Assembly: GCA_021813645.1 (NCBI GenBank)
Contig: JAKAJW010000125.1
Location: 1-6,051 of the forward strand
Reading direction: 5' to 3'
Source: Pseudomonadota bacterium
Lineage (GTDB): Bacteria; Pseudomonadota; Alphaproteobacteria; Rhodobacterales; Rhodobacteraceae
DNA length: 6,051 nt
Shown: positions 1 to 5,641 of the stretch, in pieces
Numbering within the stretch: the first letter of the stretch is position 1
Layout: each line of letters opens with the position of its first letter
Translations under genes and position numbers: made by a program
Notes under the pieces: generated by a model
What the model was told of the DNA's origin: nothing
Seen by the model: only the letters and a program-made list of their open reading frames with translations
Databases searched by the model: none

Positions 1-502
1 TGTCGCCCTGGTCGCCGCGATTTCCGTGGTGATCGGGGCGCTCGACTATCTCTGGCAGTATTTCGAATTCATGCGCCGCAACCGGATGTCGCGGCGCGAG
101 CTGATCGACGAGCTGAAGGATCAGGAAGGCGATCCACAGATGAAGCAGCATCGGCGCCGCCGCGGCTACGAGATCGCGATGAACCGGATGATCGCCGATG
201 TGAAGAAGACCGATGTGGTGATCGTCAACCCGACCCATTACGCGGTGGCGTTGAAATGGCGGCGGGGCGAGCGGCGGGCGCCGATCTGTCTGGCCAAGGG
301 CGTGGACGAGGTGGCGGCGCGGATCCGGGCGGCGGCCTCGGAGGCCGGGGTGCCGATCCGCTCCGATCCCCCGACGGCGCGGCTTCTCTATGCCGAGGTT
401 GAGCTGGGCGCAGAGATCCTGCCCACGCATTACAGCGCGGTGGCGGCGGCGATCCGTTTCGCCGAGACGATGCGGAGCAAGGCGCGGCGGGGGTGGCGAT
501 GA
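1..502 (+). CDS. flhB: FlhB, flagellar type III export switch protein (3' part, 5' end outside window)
   Basis: FlhB is an inner-membrane part of the flagellar export gate. Its cytoplasmic domain cleaves itself and switches export from rod/hook to filament substrates. The reading frame is open from base 2 and gives 166 residues before TGA at 500-502. The visible part holds the end of the last membrane helix (about fragment residues 1-20), the charged linker with the family motif EGDPQMK, then the cytoplasmic domain. The autocleavage motif NPTH lies at fragment residues 76-79 (bases 227-238), followed by YAVAL, and DPPTARLLY matches the family's NPPLAR segment. FlhB proteins are usually about 350-380 residues, so roughly half is missing to the left. 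It is intact as far as seen. Its stop overlaps the next start (ATGA), which suggests translational coupling. YscU-type virulence homologues share NPTH, but the flagellar neighbours decide the call. Confidence 0.97.
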   Translation, partial: VALVAAISVVIGALDYLWQYFEFMRRNRMSRRELIDELKDQEGDPQMKQHRRRRGYEIAMNRMIADVKKTDVVIVNPTHYAVALKWRRGERRAPICLAKGVDEVAARIRAAASEAGVPIRSDPPTARLLYAEVELGAEILPTHYSAVAAAIRFAETMRSKARRGWR

Positions 503-849
503 GCCGGAAAGCGGCAGAGATCGCGGGGCTGGAACGGCTGGCCCGGTTGATCCTCGACGCGCGGCTGGCCGAATTGCGGCAGGCCGCCGCGGCGCGAGAG
601 GCTTCGCGCGCCGCCCTGGAGGCGCTGAACCGGCCGGCCTCGGCGCCGGGGGACGAAGTGCCGCCGCTGATCCAGGCGCAGACCGAACTGCGCTATCAGG
701 CCTGGGCGGACAAGCGGCGGGCCGAGATCAATCTGCGGCTGGCGCGGCAGACCGCGACCTGGATGGAGCGGCGAGAGGCGGCAGCGCAGGCCTTCGGCCG
801 GGCCGAGGCGCTCAGCCGGATCGCGGCGCGCTGGCCGCGCCGGGGTTAG
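499..849 (+). CDS. Small helical protein coupled to flhB, possible FliJ-like export chaperone
   Basis: I do not recognise this 116-residue protein with certainty. It is rich in Ala, Arg, Leu and Glu and has no signal peptide or membrane segment. It appears to form two long helices (about residues 5-45 and 57-112) separated by a Pro/Gly-rich turn (RPASAPGDEVPP, about residues 46-57). That helix-turn-helix coiled-coil shape, and the C-terminal pattern of Trp, then AFGRAEAL, then a basic tail, recall FliJ, the soluble export chaperone that links the FliI ATPase to FlhA. FliJ is usually about 140-150 residues, so this would be short. I chose the ATG at 499, which overlaps the flhB stop by four bases. 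An in-frame GTG at 493 would add only two residues. The position right after flhB supports a role in flagellar export. The FliJ assignment is inference; it may instead be a lineage-specific flagellar protein. Confidence 0.8.
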   Translation: MSRKAAEIAGLERLARLILDARLAELRQAAAAREASRAALEALNRPASAPGDEVPPLIQAQTELRYQAWADKRRAEINLRLARQTATWMERREAAAQAFGRAEALSRIAARWPRRG

Positions 850-1460
850 GTGTCCTGGCGGACGATATCGTCGATGAGCACATTGGTGACGATCGGCCCC
901 ATCACCTTCACCGCGGTCTCCAGCAAGGCGTTGCGCAGCACCTGCATCTTGGTGCCTTCGGTGAAGTTGCCGGCGAAACCGCCGGCATTGGCGTGATCGA
1001 ACAGCACCTGCAGAAAGGCGTCGCGCAGCTTCGGTTCGCCGGAATAGACTAGCGTACTGCTGCCCGCCGTCACCTCGAGGCTGAGCGAGAGGATGACCAT
1101 CGAGCCGACCTTGCCATGGGCGACGATCGGCACGATGAACTGGTTGTTGAGCTTCACATAGTCATGCCCATCGCCGGCCTCGCCAGAGCCCTTCGCGCTG
1201 CTGCCATGCCCGCCGCTGGCCTTGGCCTTGGCTGCCGGCTTGGGGGCGGCGCCGTGCCCGCCGCTGGCCGGAGCGGCCCCGTGCTCCCCGTCGGCCGGTT
1301 CGGCGGCGTGTTTCTCGGCCGGTGCGGCGGCGCCATGGCCGTCGGCCGGGGCCGCCTCTTCCATCGGGTGGTCCGAGGCGGGGCGCAGGAACAGGCCCGC
1401 GCCGGCCCCCAGGCCGAGACCGACGAGGGCGAGCAGAACGGGGAGCAACTTGCCGATCAT
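846..1460 (-). CDS. fliL: FliL, stator-associated flagellar basal body membrane protein
   Basis: FliL is a single-pass inner-membrane protein whose periplasmic domain surrounds or supports the MotAB stator and affects torque or stator engagement. The product is 204 residues: a short cytoplasmic start, one membrane helix (about residues 4-26), a long low-complexity linker (about 28-99), then the FliL domain (about 100-204) ending in VTNVLIDDIVRQ, which matches the family's C-terminal helix. FliL is typically about 155-180 residues; the excess is the linker, which is rich in Gly, Ala, Pro and His with His at 42, 51, 60 and 69. The ATG at 1460 lies 6 bases after the flgH stop, and the GAGG overlapping that stop is a modest ribosome site. 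It is the last gene of the operon. Its TAA overlaps the stop of the convergent gene on the other strand. FliL often sits next to fliM or fliF, so placement at the end of a rod/ring operon is a lineage trait. Confidence 0.93.
   Translation of the reverse strand: MIGKLLPVLLALVGLGLGAGAGLFLRPASDHPMEEAAPADGHGAAAPAEKHAAEPADGEHGAAPASGGHGAAPKPAAKAKASGGHGSSAKGSGEAGDGHDYVKLNNQFIVPIVAHGKVGSMVILSLSLEVTAGSSTLVYSGEPKLRDAFLQVLFDHANAGGFAGNFTEGTKMQVLRNALLETAVKVMGPIVTNVLIDDIVRQDT
1233..1340 (-). repeat. Four degenerate 27-base repeats encoding a His-rich linker in fliL
   Basis: Residues 41-76 of FliL fall into four 9-residue units: GHGAAAPAE, KHAAEPADG, EHGAAPASG and GHGAAPKPA. Each has His at its second position (42, 51, 60, 69). 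Two looser His-Gly units follow (His85, His99). The repeats are imperfect at the DNA level and lie in frame, so they lengthen the periplasmic linker between the membrane helix and the FliL domain. Confidence 0.75.
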
Positions 1461-1466
1461 GGCGCC

Positions 1467-2189
1467 TCAGAATGGCAGAAGGATATCGGCGATCTGCTGG
1501 CCGTAGCGCGGCTGCTGAACGTCGGTGATCTGGCCGCGCCCGCCATAGGAGATCCGCGCCCCGGCGATCTTGTCGTAGGTGACCTCGTTCTGGCGCGAGA
1601 TGTCCTCGGGCCGGACATAGCCGGTAACGGTGAGCTCGCGCAGCTCGTTGTTCACCCGGACTTCCTGCGTGCCGGCCAGACGGAGGATGCCGTTGGTCAA
1701 CTCTTCGATCACCGTCGCGGCGATCCGCAGCGTCACCTTCTCATTGCGCTGGATGGAGCCGTTGCCTTGGTAAGAACTCGACGAGTTGGTGTCGATCGCA
1801 TCGGCCATGCTCGCGCCGCTTGGCAGATGGCGGTTGATCCGCTGGGGAATGCCGAGCAGGCCTGGAATACCCATCTTGTCGCTGCCGGCGCGCGACCGGC
1901 CAGAGGTGTTGTTGATCTGCGCACTATCGTCGATCTGGATGACCACGGTGAGAATGTCGCCGCGATGGCCGGCGCGCCGGTCTCCGAACAGCGACTTCTT
2001 CGCCCCGGTCCAAAGTGAGGCCATCTTGCCGTCGACCTGGCCGCCCGCGCCGCTAGGGGTCGGGTAGTCATCGCCGGCGAAGCGACCCTCATTGCCGCTC
2101 GGCGGCGAGAATTCGGGCGCTCGGCCCACCTCGGCCAGTCGGGCGCAGCCAGCGCAAAGCAACAAGACGAACAACAGCAAACGCGGCAT
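1467..2189 (-). CDS. flgH: FlgH, flagellar L-ring lipoprotein
   Basis: FlgH forms the L ring in the outer membrane, the bushing through which the distal rod turns. The product is 240 residues, close to the family's usual 220-240. Residues 1-14 are a lipoprotein signal peptide ending LLLCAG before Cys15, which would be lipidated after Sec export and cleavage by signal peptidase II. Family motifs follow in order: SLW (58-60), LFGDRRA (67-73), GDILTVVI (77-84), a Ser/Asn-rich middle part, then VTGYVRPEDIS (188-198), ARISYGGRGQITD (211-223) and the C-terminal QQPRYG...LLPF. It starts 11 bases after the flgA stop with only a weak GGAA ribosome site, so ribosomes may be handed on from flgA. The P-ring gene flgI is not next to it here, although FlgH needs a P ring to assemble on. 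The gene looks intact. Confidence 0.97.
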   Translation of the reverse strand: MPRLLLFVLLLCAGCARLAEVGRAPEFSPPSGNEGRFAGDDYPTPSGAGGQVDGKMASLWTGAKKSLFGDRRAGHRGDILTVVIQIDDSAQINNTSGRSRAGSDKMGIPGLLGIPQRINRHLPSGASMADAIDTNSSSSYQGNGSIQRNEKVTLRIAATVIEELTNGILRLAGTQEVRVNNELRELTVTGYVRPEDISRQNEVTYDKIAGARISYGGRGQITDVQQPRYGQQIADILLPF

Positions 2190-2200
2190 GGCGGTTCCGT

Positions 2201-2644
2201 TCAGTTGGCCCCGACCACGACGCTGCCATCGGCCGCGACCGTCCCGGTAACAGTGTTGTGAGAGGTTGTGTTCAAGACCCGGATCGTATCGCCCACCCCG
2301 CCGCGGCTGAGTGCCCGACCTTCCGCCGAGATGCTGAGTCCGCCGTCGCGAAAGCTGAGCGGCACAATCTGGTTGCGATCGACCAAGGTCGGCGGGCCGA
2401 TTTCCTGCGGCCGGATCGGCCGGCCGGCGTAAAGCACGACCCGCGCCTCCATGCCGATCAGTTCGGCGGGGTCGGAGATGGTGCCCGGCAGCGTGGCCTC
2501 GATCGTTGAGAGATCGTTCGGCCCGATGAGGCTTTGCGCCCGAAGCGTATGGGCGGCAACGACCGTGCGGCCGTCGGCCGCGGCGGCGGCCGCGGCGAAG
2601 AGCAGGCCCAGAAGCGGCGCCGGGAACCGGTCGGGGCGGGCCAT
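2201..2644 (-). CDS. flgA: FlgA, P-ring assembly chaperone (short form)
   Basis: FlgA is a periplasmic chaperone that helps FlgI polymerise into the P ring. The product is 147 residues from the ATG at 2644, which shares one base with the flgG stop (TGATG). A GTG one codon upstream (2647) is also possible and would give the other common coupling form, GTGA. Residues 1-24 form a Sec signal peptide with a run of seven alanines before DGRTVV. The mature part carries an SAF-like fold (about 28-88, with LIGMEARVVLYAGRPI typical of the family) and a C-terminal beta domain with GDTIRVLN and a TVTGTV motif. E. coli FlgA is about 219 residues; this short form lacks the extra N-terminal part, as I recall is usual in Rhodobacterales. 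Its target FlgI is not in the window. Confidence 0.93.
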   Translation of the reverse strand: MARPDRFPAPLLGLLFAAAAAAADGRTVVAAHTLRAQSLIGPNDLSTIEATLPGTISDPAELIGMEARVVLYAGRPIRPQEIGPPTLVDRNQIVPLSFRDGGLSISAEGRALSRGGVGDTIRVLNTTSHNTVTGTVAADGSVVVGAN

Positions 2645-3429
2645 CACCGCACCTGCACCGTGGTCTGCAGCATCTCGTCGGAGGCGGTGATGACTTTGGC
2701 GTTCATCTCATAGCCACGCTGTGCTGTGATCAGCTCACTGACTTCGCGCACGGCATCGACCGAGCTTTCCTCCAAGTAGCCTTGGCGCAGGGTACCGAGC
2801 CCGTCTTGGCCGGGGGCGGCGACGGTCGGCGGGCCCGAGGCCTCGGTTTCCTTGAAGAGGTTGGAGCCGATCGCCTGAAGGCCTTGATCGTTGATGAAGC
2901 TGGCCAGGGTCAGCGTGCCGATCTGCTGCGGCTTCACCTGGGTGCTGAAATAGGCGTAGACGTCACCTTGGGCGTTGATCGAGAGGCTAGTCGCCGCTGC
3001 GGGGATGGTGATGCCCGGCACCACCGGATAGCCGTCGGCGGTGACGATTTCGCCGGTCGCGGATCGTTTCAGGCCGCCGTCGCGGGTATAGGCCGAGCTG
3101 CCGTCCGGCAGGGTCACCTCGAGATAGCCCTTGCCGTCGATGGCGACATCGAGATCGCCGCCGGTCTGGCTCAGCGAGCCCTGGGCCAGAACGGTTGCCA
3201 CGGATGCGGGGCGCACGCCGAGGCCGAGCTGCACGCCGGTGGGCAGCACGGTCCCGTCGGCCGCGGTGACGGTGCCGGGCTTGGCGAGCTGCTGGTAGTC
3301 GAGATCGGCGAATTGCGCGCGGCGGGCGTTGTAGCCCGTGGTCGACATGTTGGCGAGGTTGTTGGAGACGACCTCCACCCGCATCTGCTGGGCGCTCATG
3401 CCGGTGGCGGCGATCTGAAGCGAGCGCAT
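2644..3429 (-). CDS. flgG: FlgG, flagellar distal rod protein
   Basis: FlgG builds the distal rod, the drive shaft crossing the periplasm through the P and L rings. It is exported by the flagellar type III system, and no Sec signal is present. The product is 261 residues, matching the family's 260-262. It begins MRSLQIAATGMSAQQ, the classic FlgG start, followed by the rod-protein signature NNLANMSTTGY (23-33). The middle domain includes GDLDVAIDGKGYLEV, and the C-terminal helix carries RQGYLEESSV and ITAQRGYEMN. The frame stays open upstream to 3510, but that extension is antisense-like sequence inside flgF and lacks the family start. A near-perfect AGGAGG six bases before the ATG at 3429 fixes the start. 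One base separates it from the flgF stop. It is paralogous to flgF. Confidence 0.98.
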   Translation of the reverse strand: MRSLQIAATGMSAQQMRVEVVSNNLANMSTTGYNARRAQFADLDYQQLAKPGTVTAADGTVLPTGVQLGLGVRPASVATVLAQGSLSQTGGDLDVAIDGKGYLEVTLPDGSSAYTRDGGLKRSATGEIVTADGYPVVPGITIPAAATSLSINAQGDVYAYFSTQVKPQQIGTLTLASFINDQGLQAIGSNLFKETEASGPPTVAAPGQDGLGTLRQGYLEESSVDAVREVSELITAQRGYEMNAKVITASDEMLQTTVQVR

Positions 3430-3430
3430 G

Positions 3431-4159
3431 TCAGGCCTCCTTTCCGAGGGTTTGGATCGCGCTGCGGATGCGCTGATCCTCGTTGTCGAGGAAGGTCTGG
3501 CCCAGCTCATAGGCGCGCTGGACCGTGATCATCCGGGCGATTTCGGTGATCGGGTTGACGTTCGAATCCTCCAGGTAGCCTTGGCGGATATGGCCGGCGG
3601 ACTCGGCCACCGGCTGGACGCCGTTGTCGGCGCGCAGCAAGGTGCCGGATTGGAAATTGAGATCGATCGGGTCGGTCGGCTCATAGAGCCCGATCTGGGC
3701 GACGGGCAGGCCGTCGGCGGAGATCGTTCCGTCTGGCCCGACGGCCAGAGAGCGGACGCCCGGCGGAATGGCAATTGGCGTGCCGCCGCCGTCGAGCAAG
3801 CGATTGCCATCGGCATTGACCAACTCGCCGTTCGCATTGGGCATGAAGGCGCCGGCCCGGGTCAGCCGCTGGCCGTTGTCGGTCTCGACCAGGAAGAACC
3901 CTTTGCCCTCGATGCCGAGGTCATAGGTGCCGCCGGTTTGCTGCAGTGTTCCGGGGGCGAGGTCGACCACGCGGGTGTCGCCGCTGGCCATGGACAGTGA
4001 TGGTTCGTTGCCGTCCAGCCCCTGGACATATTCCGAGAAGATCACCCCCTCGCGCCGAAAGCCGGTGGTGGAAATATTGGCGATGTTGTTGGCAATCACG
4101 TCCATTTCCGACATCAGGCCGGATTGGCGGGTCAGCGTCGTGTAGATCGCATTGTCCAT
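3431..4159 (-). CDS. flgF: FlgF, flagellar proximal rod protein
   Basis: FlgF is a rod subunit between the FlgB/FlgC part and the FlgG distal rod, exported by the flagellar type III system. The product is 242 residues, within the usual 240-250. The N-terminus is MDNAIYTTLTRQSGL, followed by the rod signature NNIANISTTGF (24-34). The central domain carries LAPGTLQQTGG and LGIEGKGFFLVE, and the C-terminus carries RQGYLEDSNV and MITVQRAYE, in parallel with FlgG. The shorter length, the start sequence and the position just before flgG separate it from FlgG. The ATG at 4159 lies one base after the fliQ stop and five bases after a GGAGG ribosome site inside the fliQ 3' end, which implies translational coupling. 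No sign of damage. Confidence 0.97.
   Translation of the reverse strand: MDNAIYTTLTRQSGLMSEMDVIANNIANISTTGFRREGVIFSEYVQGLDGNEPSLSMASGDTRVVDLAPGTLQQTGGTYDLGIEGKGFFLVETDNGQRLTRAGAFMPNANGELVNADGNRLLDGGGTPIAIPPGVRSLAVGPDGTISADGLPVAQIGLYEPTDPIDLNFQSGTLLRADNGVQPVAESAGHIRQGYLEDSNVNPITEIARMITVQRAYELGQTFLDNEDQRIRSAIQTLGKEA
3436..3443 (-). promoter_or_regulatory. Strong ribosome binding site deciding the flgG start
   Basis: On the - strand this reads AAAGGAGG, with AGGAGG six bases before the ATG at 3429. It lies within the last codons of flgF. It is the strongest ribosome site in the window and rules out the longer flgG reading that begins at 3510. Confidence 0.85.
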
Positions 4160-4160
4160 C

Positions 4161-4427
4161 TCAGCCTCCGGCGATCAGCGGGACGACCCGCCCGGTGAAG
4201 AAATCGGTCAATGTCGCGGTCATGAAGCTCATCGAGGCCCAGAACACGACGAGCATCAGCCCCACTTTCGGGACGAAGGTCAGCGTGGCCTCCTGCACCG
4301 AGGTGAGGGCCTGCAGCAGACCCACCGCGACCCCGGCGACCAGGGCGACGGCGAGCAGCGGCGTGGCCATTTTCACCGCAGTCCAAAGCGCTTGGCGCAG
4401 TGTGTCGTCGATGATCGCTTCGGTCAT
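4161..4427 (-). CDS. fliQ: FliQ, flagellar export gate membrane protein
   Basis: FliQ is a small inner-membrane subunit of the FliPQR export gate, through which rod, hook and filament proteins leave the cytoplasm. The product is 88 residues, the normal family size, with two hydrophobic helices (about 19-41 and 52-76). The connecting segment QALTSVQEATLTFVPK is the diagnostic FliQ motif, and the short C-terminus begins FFTGR. In many bacteria fliQ lies in a fliPQR block; here it lies between fliE and flgF in the rod operon, while flhB is in a separate unit at the left of the window. The ATG at 4427 is 21 bases after the fliE stop, with a modest GAGG ribosome site seven bases upstream. fliP and fliR are not in the window. 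Confidence 0.97.
   Translation of the reverse strand: MTEAIIDDTLRQALWTAVKMATPLLAVALVAGVAVGLLQALTSVQEATLTFVPKVGLMLVVFWASMSFMTATLTDFFTGRVVPLIAGG
4165..4169 (-). promoter_or_regulatory. Ribosome binding site for flgF inside fliQ
   Basis: On the - strand this reads GGAGG, five bases before the flgF ATG at 4159. It sits in the final codons of fliQ, next to the TGA-N-ATG junction, so flgF translation is probably coupled to fliQ translation. Confidence 0.7.
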
Positions 4428-4448
4428 GGCGCGGCCTCGCTCGTCCTG

Positions 4449-4736
4449 TCAGATCGGCATGCGGAGGATTTCCTGATAGGCCTCCACCACCCGGTCGCGC
4501 ACAGTCACTGCGGTTTCCACCGCAAGCTCGGAGGCCGAGAGCGCCTGCACCAGCGAACGCGGGTCGGCCTTGCCGGTCATGGCGGCCTTTGCGGTCTGCT
4601 CGCCTTGCTGCAGGGTCTCCACGAAGCTCGAGGCGAGATTGCCGAGCGCCGCGCCGGCTTCCGACTTCTGCGGCGGGGCGGTTACGGGCCTGGCGCTGCT
4701 GTAGCTTTGGGCGGCGAGGGGGGAGCGTATATCCAT
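4449..4736 (-). CDS. fliE: FliE, MS ring-rod junction protein
   Basis: FliE is the first protein exported through the flagellar gate and joins the MS ring to the proximal rod. The product is 95 residues, close to the usual 95-110. The N-terminal 30 residues are Ser/Pro/Ala-rich and disordered-looking, as in the family. The conserved C-terminal part has FVETLQQGEQ, then GKADPRSLVQALSASELAVE and RDRVVEAYQEILRMPI (about 55-95), where AYQEI-M is the best-known FliE signature. It starts at the ATG 4736, 12 bases after the flgC stop, with AAGGA overlapping that stop as ribosome site. Its place next to flgB and flgC is the conserved arrangement. Confidence 0.97.
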   Translation of the reverse strand: MDIRSPLAAQSYSSARPVTAPPQKSEAGAALGNLASSFVETLQQGEQTAKAAMTGKADPRSLVQALSASELAVETAVTVRDRVVEAYQEILRMPI

Positions 4737-4748
4737 CGGCGGTCGTCC

Positions 4749-5141
4749 TTAGCGGCGCAGCAGGTCGAGCAGGCCGGACGCCATCTGGCGGGCCTGGTCG
4801 AACAGCTTGAGATTGGCCTCGTAGCTGCGCTGCGCCTCGCGCGCGTCGGCGATTTCGACCACGAGATCGACGTTCGAGCCGTCATAGTGGCCGGTGGAAT
4901 CGGCAAGCGGATTGCCGGGGTCGTAGACGGGTTTCAGCGGGCTCTGGTCGAGCTGGACGAGGCCGGCCTGAACTTCGGAAGTTTTCTGGCCATGCTCGAT
5001 CATCGGCTCGAATGCGATCGTCTTGCGGCGATAGCCGGGGGTATCCGCATTGGCGATGTTTTCCGAAATATGCCTCAGACGCATCGACTGCGCATCCATG
5101 CCGCTGGCCGAGATGGCGAGGGAGGCAAGGAAATCCGTCAT
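4749..5141 (-). CDS. flgC: FlgC, flagellar proximal rod protein
   Basis: FlgC forms part of the proximal rod with FlgB, after export by the flagellar type III system. The product is 130 residues, near the usual 130-140. The N-terminus MTDFLASLAISASGMDAQ and the signature ENIANADTPGYRRK (27-40) are typical. The C-terminal helix contains NVDLVVEIADAREAQRSYEAN and ends LLDLLRR. The frame is open further upstream to 5543, but that part is an off-frame reading of flgB. The ATG at 5141 gives the family length, has AGGA and GGGG upstream, and follows the flgB stop by 22 bases. It is distinguished from FlgB by its fuller C-terminal rod motif and by gene order. Confidence 0.97.
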   Translation of the reverse strand: MTDFLASLAISASGMDAQSMRLRHISENIANADTPGYRRKTIAFEPMIEHGQKTSEVQAGLVQLDQSPLKPVYDPGNPLADSTGHYDGSNVDLVVEIADAREAQRSYEANLKLFDQARQMASGLLDLLRR

Positions 5142-5163
5142 TTGTCCTGATCCCCTTCCATGG

Positions 5164-5556
5164 TCACTTCGCCACGCCAAGCGCAATCCGGAGCATGCCG
5201 GTGGCCTTCCGATAGATCGCCAGCGCCATGTCGTGCTGCTGCTTGACCTGGGTTGCGGCGACCATTTGCTGTTCGAGCGTGACGGTGTTGCCGTCTGGCG
5301 ATTCGCTGCCGGGCCGGGCGATCGCTTTTGGCACGGCGGCGACGGTTTCCTGGATTGCGGTGATATGGCCTGGCTGCGTGGCGCGCATGGCAAGGCCATC
5401 GGCAGCGGCATAGGTATCCGCAAAGCTCGGCACGTCGACGGCGCGATAGCCGGGCGTATCGGCATTGGCCACGTTCTTTGCAATGGCCTGTTGGCGCGCC
5501 TCAGCGTTCTGGGCGAGCGCGCCTGCCATGCGCAGGACCTCAAGCTGTTCGAGCAT
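5164..5556 (-). CDS. flgB: FlgB, flagellar proximal rod protein
   Basis: FlgB is the proximal rod subunit nearest the MS ring and FliE. From the ATG at 5556 the product is 130 residues, typical for FlgB of this group. Evidence is the rod signature KNVANADTPGYRAVDVPSF (27-45) and the FlgB-specific C-terminal motif SPDGNTVTLEQQM (86-98), followed by the terminal helix MALAIYRKATGMLR. I chose 5556 because GAGGGAG lies eight bases upstream and the product begins MLEQLEVLRMAGAL as in relatives. An in-frame ATG at 5583 (139 residues) has no ribosome site. It is the first gene of the nine-gene - strand operon, so its promoter should lie in the gap before fliI. Confidence 0.95.
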   Translation of the reverse strand: MLEQLEVLRMAGALAQNAEARQQAIAKNVANADTPGYRAVDVPSFADTYAAADGLAMRATQPGHITAIQETVAAVPKAIARPGSESPDGNTVTLEQQMVAATQVKQQHDMALAIYRKATGMLRIALGVAK

Positions 5557-5641
5557 CGGGGCTTCTCCCTCGATCGGTTTCATCAAGGCTTAAGAGCGAT
5601 TCCTTTAGAAACGGTAAGAAGTGGAAGAAGGGACACGGAGA
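5557..5641. promoter_or_regulatory. Divergent flgB / fliI control region
   Basis: This 85-base gap is the only stretch in the window where two transcription units start back to back, so the promoters for the nine-gene flgB operon and for fliI should lie here or just inside the 5' ends. By hand count, 5581-5630 is 21 of 50 G+C (42%), far below the surrounding genes. It contains the palindrome CTTAAG (5589-5594) and, on the - strand, TTACCGTTTCTAAAG (5603-5617). I cannot match a clear sigma-70, sigma-28 or sigma-54 promoter. The promoter role is inferred from geometry and base composition. Confidence 0.6.
5565..5571 (-). promoter_or_regulatory. Ribosome binding site deciding the flgB start
   Basis: On the - strand this reads GAGGGAG, eight bases before the ATG at 5556. 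The alternative in-frame ATG at 5583 has no purine-rich site before it, so the shorter FlgB is preferred. Confidence 0.65.

Noticed and set aside
824..842. Intrinsic terminator at the 7-bp GC stem-loop
   Set aside because: No run of T follows on either strand, so it does not meet the usual pattern; kept only as part of a finding.
390..1052. A 220-codon + strand open frame across the end of flhB, the small gene and fliL
   Set aside because: It is off-frame to two coupled genes and antisense to fliL; its composition is low-complexity Gly/Arg/Ala.
1116..2018. A 300-codon + strand open frame opposite fliL and flgH
   Set aside because: It lies antisense to two clearly recognised genes, has no family motif, and such long shadow frames are expected in GC-rich DNA.
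3430..3510. Longer flgG start at 3510
   Set aside because: The extra 27 residues come from an off-frame reading of flgF; the family start and AGGAGG site both point to 3429.
2782..3528. A 248-codon + strand open frame opposite flgG
   Set aside because: Antisense shadow of flgG, no recognisable domain.
4152..5150. A 332-codon + strand open frame opposite fliQ, fliE and flgC
   Set aside because: It is the longest open frame in the window, but it is entirely antisense to three small conserved flagellar genes; its His/Arg/Gly-rich composition is typical of a complementary-strand reading.
5142..5543. Longer flgC start at 5543
   Set aside because: The extension is an off-frame reading of flgB; the 130-residue product from 5141 matches the FlgC family.
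5581..5609. Sigma-28-like promoter on the - strand (TAAAG followed by CCTTGAT)
   Set aside because: The -35-like TAAA is present, but the -10 part does not match GCCGATAA at the required spacing.
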